From Sagittula marina (GTDB taxonomy: Bacteria > Pseudomonadota > Alphaproteobacteria > Rhodobacterales > Rhodobacteraceae): a stretch of 64,000 bases of DNA. Each line of letters starts with the position of its first letter. Position 1 is the stretch's first letter. This document shows positions 55,789-64,000 of the stretch, in pieces. The notes below the pieces were generated by a model. That model saw only the letters and a list, made by a program, of their open reading frames with translations, ran no database searches and had not been told where the DNA came from. A program made the position numbers and the translations under genes. The DNA lies in the NCBI RefSeq assembly GCF_014196795.1, contig NZ_JACIEJ010000006.1, forward strand, positions 62,001-126,000, read 5' to 3'.

Positions 55789-57081
55789 TCAGGCCGCTTT
55801 GGAGCGACGGTTACGCTTTGGCGGACGCGAGGACTTGGGCGCGCCTTCGGAGCGGAAACCACCGCCACCGTTGCCACCGCCGCCAGACCGGCGACCACGG
55901 CCTGCACCGCCACCGCCGCCGCCACCACGGTTCGGCTTCTTCTTGGGAACACCTTCCCAGGCTGTGCCGCCGGCGACGTCGATCGTACGACCCATGACCT
56001 TCTCGATGGCGCGGAATTCGCCCATCTCGTCGGGGGCGCAATAGGCAATCGCAGAGCCTTCACGGCCTGCGCGGGCCGTCCGGCCAATACGGTGGACATA
56101 GTTGTCCGCAACGTTCGGCAAGTCGTAGTTGTAGACGTGCCGCACGGCCGGGATGTCGATGCCGCGGGCCGCAACATCCGTGGCCACCAGAACCTTCAGC
56201 TCGCCTTCGCGGAACGCCTTGAGCGCGCGATCACGCTGCCCCTGGCTCTTGTTGCCGTGGATCGAACCGGCGGCAAAGCCACGCGCTTCGAGCGTTTTCT
56301 TCATCTTCTCTGCACCGTGCTTGGTGCGGGAGAAGACCAGCGCCAGCTCTTCGCGGTGTGCGCCGAGGTGCTCCAGCAGAAGCTCCATCTTGCGGGACTG
56401 CTCAACGAAGTGGACCGACTGGTCGATGCGTTCGATCGGCTTGCCCGGAGGGGACACTTCGACGCGGATCGGATCTTCGAGGTAGGCGGAGGCGATTTCT
56501 GCCATCTGCTTCGGCATGGTGGCCGAGAACAGCATGGTCTGACGGGTTTTCGGCAGCGCCTTGGCGATCTTGCGCAGCGCATGGATGAAGCCGAGATCCA
56601 GCATCTGGTCCGCTTCGTCCAGCACAAGGAATTTCGTCGCGTCGAGACGGATGGAACGACGTTCCATCAGGTCCAGCAGGCGACCGGGGGTCGCAACCAC
56701 AAGGTCAGAGCCCCGCGCCAGACGGTTTTCCTGACCGGAGATGGAGACACCGCCGGTGACGATGCCGATACGGACCTGTGTCCCGGCGGCATAGTCGCGC
56801 AGGTTGTCGACGATCTGCTTGGCCAGCTCACGGGTCGGCGCAAGGATCAGGCCACGCACGGTTTTCGGCTCGGGCTTGCCTTCCATACGCAGCAGTGCGG
56901 CGAGAAGGGGCAGGCCGAATGCGGCGGTTTTGCCTGTGCCGGTCTGGGCCAGGCCCATGACGTCGCGGCCATTCATCGCGTGCGGGATCGCCTGCGTCTG
57001 GATCGGTGTCGGTTCGGTGATGTTCAGTTCGGCGAGGTTCGCCTGAAGACGGGACGGAAGCCCCAGCATGTCAAAATCCAA
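55789..57081 (-). CDS. DEAD-box RNA helicase, RhlE type
   Basis: A 430-aa ATP-dependent RNA helicase. Helicase motifs in order: Q motif (TEPTPIQTQAIP), motif I AQTGTGKT (45-52), Ia PTRELA, DEAD (155-158), SAT, then the C-terminal domain with VATDVAARGIDIP and HRIGRTARAGREG. A Gly/Arg-rich tail (about 385-430) probably binds RNA. The start is TTG 57081, with AAGGA 8 nt upstream; ATG 57069 would lack a site. RhlE-type helicases act in ribosome maturation and RNA decay, which would suit the ribosomal neighbourhood. That link is inference. Confidence 0.92.
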   Translation of the reverse strand: MDFDMLGLPSRLQANLAELNITEPTPIQTQAIPHAMNGRDVMGLAQTGTGKTAAFGLPLLAALLRMEGKPEPKTVRGLILAPTRELAKQIVDNLRDYAAGTQVRIGIVTGGVSISGQENRLARGSDLVVATPGRLLDLMERRSIRLDATKFLVLDEADQMLDLGFIHALRKIAKALPKTRQTMLFSATMPKQMAEIASAYLEDPIRVEVSPPGKPIERIDQSVHFVEQSRKMELLLEHLGAHREELALVFSRTKHGAEKMKKTLEARGFAAGSIHGNKSQGQRDRALKAFREGELKVLVATDVAARGIDIPAVRHVYNYDLPNVADNYVHRIGRTARAGREGSAIAYCAPDEMGEFRAIEKVMGRTIDVAGGTAWEGVPKKKPNRGGGGGGGAGRGRRSGGGGNGGGGFRSEGAPKSSRPPKRNRRSKAA

Positions 57082-57371
57082 AAGTATATCCTTACAACGC
57101 CAAGAGGCGCGTTATGGCCCGGCGCGTGGATCGCGCGGACGCAAGGGGACCGCAGAAGAAGGCATCCGACCGTGTGCCGAAAAGCCTGTTGCGGGTCTGA
57201 ACCCATGCGTGATGTGGGGTCATATTCGGGAGGTGCAGCCGGTGGACACGTAGGCGCCCAGCGTTCCACTCACGCGGCGGATACGGCTGGGCTCCACATA
57301 TCGCGCTGCAGCGCAGAAGTCAATGGTGTTCGCAAGCAGGTGTGGGGGCACCGTCTGATGCCCCCCGAAAG

Positions 57372-57989
57372 TCACCAGGCAATACCGCCGGGCAAGCCGC
57401 TACGGTTGCGACGGTTGCGCCCCCACAAGATGGCGATGACCACCGCGCCGTTCATGCCCAGCATATAGACGGGGTAGGCGAGCAATAGGGGCACAGGCGG
57501 GATCACCGCGAGGATGGCAAAGAAGGACGCCACTGTGCCCGCGATCCATGCAGAGATCGCTTCGGAATCGGGGGCATTGAACGCTTTGATTACCGTTGCC
57601 ACGCCGCCGAGCGCCGAGATCGCGATGGTGATTGCCAGCGCATAGGCCGCCGTGTCCGTCAGGAAATATGTCACCAGCCCTGCGCCCGCCAGCGTCAGGA
57701 TGGCGCTGTCCTGCCTCGACACAAAGCTGCCCGCGCCATGGCGAATCGACAATATCGCCACCAGACCAGCGCCCATCACCTGGACGGCTGCGAACCACAG
57801 CGAGGCTTGCGCGCCCTCAACCCACTGCGAGAACAGGCTGATGGATCCAAGAACCATCCAGATCAACCAGCTTGCGCGTTGCGGGCGGCAGCGGCCTTTG
57901 AGCGTGGCATATGTATAGGGCAGAAACGCCACCGCACTCAGCGCGCCGGAAATCAGGCCGCACCACAAAGGGAGGTTCAGGTCGATCAT
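57372..57989 (-). CDS. Multi-pass membrane protein, PQ-loop-like
   Basis: A 205-aa hydrophobic protein with six or seven predicted transmembrane helices. Two similar halves seem present: GLISGALSAVAFLPYTYATLKGRCRPQRASWLIWMVLGSI contains a Pro-Gln pair after a helix, as in PQ-loop/SWEET-like proteins, and a second unit follows with ALGGVATVIKAF...SEAISAWIAGTVASF. The transported molecule, if any, is unknown. It lies upstream of the helicase on the same strand, about 290 bp away, without obvious functional ties. Confidence 0.72.
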   Translation of the reverse strand: MIDLNLPLWCGLISGALSAVAFLPYTYATLKGRCRPQRASWLIWMVLGSISLFSQWVEGAQASLWFAAVQVMGAGLVAILSIRHGAGSFVSRQDSAILTLAGAGLVTYFLTDTAAYALAITIAISALGGVATVIKAFNAPDSEAISAWIAGTVASFFAILAVIPPVPLLLAYPVYMLGMNGAVVIAILWGRNRRNRSGLPGGIAW

Positions 57990-58339
57990 GGCGCGGTCCT
58001 TTCGTGGTTGTGGGTGGATTCGATGTCCCTTTGCCGCAGGGCAGCGGCTGCGTCTAGCCCGGCAGCGACAGGTTTTGCGACAGTGTTCAGCCTGATACTG
58101 TGGCTTTGAAAAGGGCAGGGCAGATCACTTCCTTTATGAGGGCTTGCGTCGGGGAGGTGTTCGGACGATCACGGGCCATTCAGGAACAGCACTTGATCGA
58201 CGGCACAAGCGCCGTTATACGCCCCCGGTGGCCCGAATCCCAAAATCCGTTTTGGGGCGGTCCCGGACTCAACAACCAAGAAAAGCCGTGGTTGACCCGT
58301 TCACGCTTCGAGGGTCACATCCGGCAATGGAGAAGCGAC
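57990..58339. other. Intergenic/leader region before rplO
   Basis: About 350 bp between the divergent membrane-protein gene and rplO. No gene is supported. It holds the predicted rplO promoter at 58193-58221 and a leader of about 115 nt. Confidence 0.5.
58193..58221 (+). promoter_or_regulatory. Predicted promoter of rplO-secY-adk
   Basis: TTGATC, a 17-bp spacer, then TATACG, 118 bp upstream of rplO. Confidence 0.55.
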
Positions 58340-58801
58340 ATGAAACTGAATGAACTGCGCGACAATCCCGGCGCAACCAAGCGCAAGCAGCGCATCGCCC
58401 GTGGTCCCGGCTCAGGCCGTGGTAAAATGGGTGGCCGTGGTATCAAGGGTCAGAAATCCCGTTCGGGTGTGGCGATCAATGGCTACGAGGGTGGCCAGAT
58501 GCCGCTCTACCAACGTCTGCCCAAGCGCGGCTTCACCAAGCCGAACCGCCTGTCCTACGCTGTCGTCAACCTGGGCCTGATCCAGAAATTCGTCGACGCG
58601 GGCAAGCTGGACGCCGGCAACATCACCGAAGAAACCCTGGTGACCTCGGGCCTCGTGCGCCGCAAGCTTGACGGCATCCGCGTTCTCGCCAAAGGTGAGA
58701 CAACCGGTGCCCTGACGATCACCGTCACCGGCGCATCGAAGTCCGCTGTCGAAGCGGTCGAAAAGGCCGGCGGCAAGCTGACCACCGCGGCAGCCGAGTA
58801 A
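58340..58801 (+). CDS. rplO: 50S ribosomal protein L15
   Basis: A 153-aa L15. [43 protein letters not shown] is the conserved Gly/Arg-rich N-terminus that penetrates 23S rRNA. ATG 58340 follows GGAGAAGC; the frame is open upstream but non-coding. secY follows after 130 bp that contain a strong hairpin. Confidence 0.97.
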   Translation: MKLNELRDNPGATKRKQRIARGPGSGRGKMGGRGIKGQKSRSGVAINGYEGGQMPLYQRLPKRGFTKPNRLSYAVVNLGLIQKFVDAGKLDAGNITEETLVTSGLVRRKLDGIRVLAKGETTGALTITVTGASKSAVEAVEKAGGKLTTAAAE

Positions 58802-58877
58802 CGCCTCGGGCACTGGCGCTTGAATCGCCTTGTGAGCGGCGCCTCAGCCGCTTACATAGCCCACAGTTTTCCTTGAG

Positions 58878-58908
58878 CGCCGCCAGACGGAAAACCGTCT
58901 TGGCGGCG
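58878..58908 (+). promoter_or_regulatory. Strong hairpin between rplO and secY
   Basis: A 13-bp stem with one bulged T (CGCCGCCAGACGG/CCGTCTTGGCGGCG), followed by only TTT. It could be an attenuator or RNA-processing site that sets the secY level below L15. Confidence 0.5.
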
Positions 58909-58931
58909 TTTGCCTGATAAGAGAGATCCGC

Positions 58932-60295
<1,364 letters not shown>

Positions 60296-60299
<4 letters not shown>

Positions 60300-60940
60300 A
60301 TATTATTCTGATAGGCCCCCCGGGGGCGGGTAAAGGGACACAGGCCCGTATCCTGGTCGAAGAACGTGGCATGGAGCAGCTCTCCACCGGGGATATGCTC
60401 CGCGAAGCCAAGGACAGCGGCACCGAAATGGGCAACAAGGTCGCGGATGTCATGGCGCGGGGCGACCTCGTCACCGACGACATCGTGATCGGCCTGATTC
60501 GCGAAAAGCTGACGGGCTCGTCGGGCAACGGTTTTATCTTTGACGGTTTCCCACGCACGCTGAAACAAGCGGATGCGCTGGGTGAATTGCTCAAGGAGGT
60601 TGGTCAGACGCTCGACAAGGTGGTGGAACTGCGTGTCGAGGACGAGACGCTGGTCAAACGCATCACAGCGCGCTCTACCTGTGGCGATTGCGGTGAGGTC
60701 TACAACGATATCACCAAACCGATCCCGGCCGATGGCAAGTGCACGAAGTGTGGTGGCACCGAGTTCAAGCGCCGCTCCGATGATAACGCGGAAAGCCTGC
60801 GCACGCGGTTGATGGCGTATTACAAGCAGACCGCGCCCCTGATCGGTTACTACTATCATTCAGGCGACCACTGTCGTGTTGATGGCCTTGGCGAGATCTC
60901 CGAGATCAAGGACGCCATCGCCGAGAAGCTCGACTCCTGA
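60296..60940 (+). CDS. adk: Adenylate kinase
   Basis: A 214-aa long-form adenylate kinase (ATP + AMP = 2 ADP). The P-loop GPPGAGKGT (7-15) and the AMP-site motif DGFPRT are present. The lid carries CGDCGEVYN and CTKCGG, four cysteines of the zinc-binding type instead of the zinc-free E. coli lid. It is translationally coupled to secY and followed by a terminator. Confidence 0.97.
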
Positions 60941-60960
60941 TCGCTTCGAAATTCATGTTT

Positions 60961-60995
60961 ACGGCGTCGCATGTGCGGCGCCGTTTTCGTTTTGG
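60961..60995 (+). terminator. Intrinsic terminator of rplO-secY-adk
   Basis: An 11-bp stem with one G-U pair, ACGGCGTCGCA/TGCGGCGCCGT, followed by TTTCGTTTT, about 20 bp after adk. Confidence 0.88.
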
Positions 60996-61099
60996 AAACG
61001 GCGTGCTTCTGTCGCAATTTGCTGCGAGCGCTGATGCTGTCGCTGCTAAATAGCCTTTTAACGGGCGGAGGCTCTGCCTGATGCGTTTCGAGGGCTGTA

Positions 61100-62011
61100 A
61101 TGATTGCGATACTGCTTGGGTTTGGACTGCTCGGCCTCGTTGTCGGTGGTGTCTTCGACAGCGATGACGACTCCGCGACCGCCGAGGACGACGCGGCGCG
61201 CGACGTGGGGCCATCGCTGGAGGCCACGGAAGAGCTTTACGTACGAGATGAACCGATCGACTCCGATTCCCTCGAATACAGAGACCGCATCGGCTACCCG
61301 AGCTTCTCCGATGTTGCCGAGGATCTTGAGGATAACTATGGCGCACCCATAGAGGACCGCGAGGACTACATGGACCTGCTGGCCTCGCTGCAGGGCGGGC
61401 CGATCTACCCGACGCTGGGCACCGAGAACGCCGACCGCATGACCGGCGGTGACGATGACGAGGATTTCTACGCGTGGGAAGGCGATGACACGATCTTCAT
61501 GGGTGGTGGCGACGACTTCTACACACCGATTTTCGAGAACGAGGACGCAGGCGACGATTTCATCCGCGGTGGCTCTGGCAATGACGTGATCTACAGCCAG
61601 ATCGGGTCTGACACGTTGCGCGGCGATGCTGGCGACGACTACCTGACGGCCCGTGACCTCACGGGCCGCGGCGAGCCGGACATGGTTTACGGTGGTTTCG
61701 GCAATGATGTGGTGATGGGCGACGATGGCGACACGCTGTCGGGTGGCGAAGGGGCGGATTTCTTCGGGATCTACCTGCCGACCGGCGACGTGGACCCGGT
61801 GGTGGTCAGTGACTTTGACGCGGCGGAGGACGACCTGATGATCTACGTCGAGACCGATGTACCCCAGGCGTCAGTCGATTACACTGTCAGCGTCACCGAG
61901 GAGGATGGCGATTCCGTGGTCAGCGTGGACGCGCGCACGGTTGCCCGGTTCAGCGGCGTGACGGGGCTGGATCCTTCATTGATCCGGGTCGGGAATTACC
62001 GCGTCGGCTGA
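61100..62011 (+). CDS. RTX-like calcium-binding protein, acidic
   Basis: A 303-aa very acidic protein. The N-terminus MIAILLGFGLLGLVVGGVFDSDDD is a single hydrophobic segment, a membrane anchor or signal. Residues about 115-245 contain degenerate GGxGxD-type nonapeptides (GGDDDEDFYAW, GGSGNDVIYS, GDAGDDYLTA, GGFGNDVVMG, GGEGADFFGI), which in RTX proteins bind calcium and form a parallel beta-roll. No secretion genes are adjacent. It stands between the adk terminator and the rpsM promoter as an insertion in the ribosomal cluster. An extracellular or periplasmic calcium-binding role is likely but unproven. Confidence 0.8.
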   Translation: MIAILLGFGLLGLVVGGVFDSDDDSATAEDDAARDVGPSLEATEELYVRDEPIDSDSLEYRDRIGYPSFSDVAEDLEDNYGAPIEDREDYMDLLASLQGGPIYPTLGTENADRMTGGDDDEDFYAWEGDDTIFMGGGDDFYTPIFENEDAGDDFIRGGSGNDVIYSQIGSDTLRGDAGDDYLTARDLTGRGEPDMVYGGFGNDVVMGDDGDTLSGGEGADFFGIYLPTGDVDPVVVSDFDAAEDDLMIYVETDVPQASVDYTVSVTEEDGDSVVSVDARTVARFSGVTGLDPSLIRVGNYRVG

Positions 62012-62061
62012 GACATTTGCGTATCGGACGGAGAACTTGCTTGACAGTCGGGTTCATGGGG

Positions 62062-62090
62062 TTGACCTCGCGGCCCTGCGCCCTTAGTTA
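62062..62090 (+). promoter_or_regulatory. Predicted promoter of rpsM-rpsK-rpoA
   Basis: TTGACC, a 17-bp spacer, then TAGTTA, giving a leader of about 155 nt. Confidence 0.5.
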
Positions 62091-62253
62091 GCCCCATCCC
62101 GCTAGGGAGACCGTCCGAATCGTGTCGGCTTTGTGCCGCCCCGAGAACGACAGATCACCTGAGATATGACGGACAGCCCGGACGCATTGCGCCGGGCTCA
62201 TGTTGTGAAAAAAGGGCCCGGAGTGACGGGCTCGCAACGAAAGGATAAGAGAC

Positions 62254-62622
62254 TTGGCTCGTATTGCCGGCGTCAACCTCCCGACTGCCAAGCGCGTTCC
62301 GATCGCGCTGACCTATATCACCGGAATCGGTCACACCTCCGCTCAGCAGATCTGCGAAGCGGTGAACATTGACCAGACCCGCCGCATCAACGAACTCTCG
62401 GACGCCGAAGTTCTCGCAATCCGCGAGCACATCGACGCGAACTTCACCGTTGAAGGTGACCTGCGTCGCGAAGTCCAGATGAACGTGAAGCGTCTGATGG
62501 ATCTTGGCTGCTACCGTGGCCTGCGCCACCGTCGTAACCTCCCCGTTCGCGGCCAGCGGACACACACCAACGCTCGTACGCGCAAAGGCCCTGCAAAGGC
62601 CATTGCCGGCAAGAAGAAGTAA
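62254..62622 (+). CDS. rpsM: 30S ribosomal protein S13 (TTG start)
   Basis: A 122-aa S13 of the 30S head, which contacts P-site tRNA and L5. It reads (M)[36 protein letters not shown] and ends [12 protein letters not shown]. The expected first residue is encoded by TTG at 62254, with AAGGATAAGAGAC upstream. No in-frame ATG or GTG fits, so this highly expressed gene uses a TTG start codon. Confidence 0.96.
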   Translation: MARIAGVNLPTAKRVPIALTYITGIGHTSAQQICEAVNIDQTRRINELSDAEVLAIREHIDANFTVEGDLRREVQMNVKRLMDLGCYRGLRHRRNLPVRGQRTHTNARTRKGPAKAIAGKKK

Positions 62623-62637
62623 GGGAGATAACGACCA

Positions 62638-63030
62638 ATGGCACGTGATACTCGCCGTGGTGGCAAGAAGAAGGTCTCCAAGAACATTGCAGCTGGCGTT
62701 GCACATGTGAACTCGACCTTCAACAACACCAAAATCCTGATCTCCGACGTTCAGGGCAACGCAATTGCATGGTCCTCCGCTGGCACCATGGGCTTCAAGG
62801 GTTCGCGCAAGTCGACACCTTACGCAGCTCAGCTCGCCGCCGAAGACGCAGGCAAGAAAGCACAAGAACACGGCGTGAAAACGCTGGAAGTTGAAGTGCA
62901 GGGCCCGGGTTCGGGTCGTGAGTCCGCGCTGCGCGCGCTGGCTGCTGCAGGCTTCAACATCACGTCCATCCGCGACGTGACACCGATCGCGCACAACGGC
63001 TGCCGCCCCCCGAAGCGTCGCCGCGTCTGA
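62638..63030 (+). CDS. rpsK: 30S ribosomal protein S11
   Basis: A 130-aa S11 of the 30S platform near the E site. [46 protein letters not shown] and the C-terminal [18 protein letters not shown] are complete. It follows rpsM by 15 bp. rpsD, often next in other bacteria, is absent; rpoA follows. Confidence 0.98.
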   Translation: MARDTRRGGKKKVSKNIAAGVAHVNSTFNNTKILISDVQGNAIAWSSAGTMGFKGSRKSTPYAAQLAAEDAGKKAQEHGVKTLEVEVQGPGSGRESALRALAAAGFNITSIRDVTPIAHNGCRPPKRRRV

Positions 63031-63148
63031 TCGACATTGATTACTGGACGAGGCGGGGCCCTGTGCCCTGCCTCGTTCTGTCGTTTTCGAAACCTCGGGC
63101 GTCGGCTCCTATTGGACATGGGGAACCGGCAGGTATGGAGGGAACTGC

Positions 63149-64000
63149 ATGATCCACAAGAATTGGGCAGAACTGATCAAGCCGACCCAGCTTGAAATCA
63201 AGCCGGGCGCCGATCCGTCGCGTCAGGCTACCTGTGTCGCAGAACCGCTGGAGCGCGGCTTTGGTCTGACACTCGGCAACGCGCTGCGTCGCGTGCTGCT
63301 GTCCTCGCTGCAAGGCGCGGCCATCACGAGCGTTCAGATCGACAACGTCCTGCACGAGTTCTCGTCAGTGGCCGGTGTGCGTGAAGACGTCACAGACATC
63401 ATCCTGAACCTCAAGCAGGTCGCTCTGAAGATGGAAGTGGAAGGGCCCAAGCGTCTGTCCGTTTCCGCCAAAGGTCCGGGCGTTGTCACCGCAGGTGACA
63501 TCCAGGAATCCAACGGCATCGAGATCCTGAACCGCGATCACGTGATCTGTCACGTGGACGAAGGTGCCGAAGTGTACATGGAATTTACCGTGAACACCGG
63601 CAAAGGCTACGTTGCCGCCGACAAGAACAAGCCGGAAGATGCGCCCATCGGTCTTATCCCGATCGACGCCATCTACTCCCCGGTCAAGAAGGTCGCTTAC
63701 GACGTTCAGCCCACGCGTGAAGGCCAGGTTCTGGACTACGACAAGCTGACGCTGAAGATCGAAACCGACGGGTCCGTGACGCCGGAAGACGCGATTGCCT
63801 ACGCGGCGCGCATCCTGCAGGACCAGCTGTCGATCTTCGTCAACTTCGACGAGCCGGAAGCCGCAACACGTCAGGACGACGAAGATGGTCTCGAGTTCAA
63901 CCCGCTTCTGCTGAAGAAAGTGGACGAGCTGGAACTGTCCGTGCGTTCCGCGAACTGCTTGAAGAACGACAACATCGTTTATATTGGCGACCTGATCCAA
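63149..64000 (+). CDS. rpoA: DNA-directed RNA polymerase subunit alpha, partial
   Basis: The first 284 codons of the alpha subunit; the 3' end is beyond the window. The N-terminal assembly domain ([38 protein letters not shown]) is complete, followed by the linker and the start of the C-terminal domain ([31 protein letters not shown]) that contacts UP elements and activators. ATG 63149 follows GGAGGGAA. It ends the alpha operon started by rpsM; rplQ would be expected next. Confidence 0.97.
   Translation, partial: MIHKNWAELIKPTQLEIKPGADPSRQATCVAEPLERGFGLTLGNALRRVLLSSLQGAAITSVQIDNVLHEFSSVAGVREDVTDIILNLKQVALKMEVEGPKRLSVSAKGPGVVTAGDIQESNGIEILNRDHVICHVDEGAEVYMEFTVNTGKGYVAADKNKPEDAPIGLIPIDAIYSPVKKVAYDVQPTREGQVLDYDKLTLKIETDGSVTPEDAIAYAARILQDQLSIFVNFDEPEAATRQDDEDGLEFNPLLLKKVDELELSVRSANCLKNDNIVYIGDLIQ

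Overview
The window is alphaproteobacterial chromosome, most likely from a Rhodobacteraceae (Roseobacter-group) species. This rests on the high GC content, the protein sequences (RpoB 1380 aa, RpoC 1415 aa, long L3 and S17 tails), two unlinked tuf genes, tRNA-Trp just upstream of secE-nusG, and the accessory families present. The assignment is inference; no database was searched.

Layout. 1-12.5 kb is ordinary chromosome, mostly on the minus strand: the 5' part of etfB, an M48 protease coupled to a DUF898 membrane protein, a complete IS1595-type insertion sequence carrying a passenger gene, parC, then an SH3 protein, a short-chain dehydrogenase, a HIG1-like small membrane protein, a cobalamin adenosyltransferase, a cytochrome P450 and a lipoprotein. 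From 12.5 kb to the end lies the transcription/translation super-cluster: tufA; (zntB, four small exported paralogues, tRNA-Trp); secE-nusG; rplKA; rplJL; rpoBC; rpsL-rpsG-fusA-tufB; rpsJ-rplC-rplD-rplW; rplB-rpsS-rplV-rpsC-rplP; rpmC through rpmD; rplO-secY-adk; rpsM-rpsK-rpoA (cut at the window end).

The cluster keeps the classical gene order but is broken into blocks. Most blocks end in an intrinsic terminator and are separated by inserted non-ribosomal genes: an exported protein and a YcaQ/AlkX-like glycosylase; a PQQ-type dehydrogenase and a glycosyltransferase; a Cys-rich orphan; a HEPN-like protein; a five-gene group; an MBL hydrolase, an RhlE-type helicase and a PQ-loop-like membrane protein; an RTX-like protein. 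Nearly every block restarts behind a recognisable TTGNNN-17 bp-TANNNN promoter.

The most interesting items are: (1) the IS1595-type element (26-bp inverted ends, 8-bp A-tract duplication inside the parC terminator), whose passenger looks like an AbiJ-type N-domain fused to a PD-(D/E)xK nuclease core and ends in an SSB-like DDEIPF tail; (2) a local family of four secreted small proteins built from one roughly 45-residue repeat, flanking tRNA-Trp; (3) a HEPN-like gene with an RNALAH motif inside the S10 operon.
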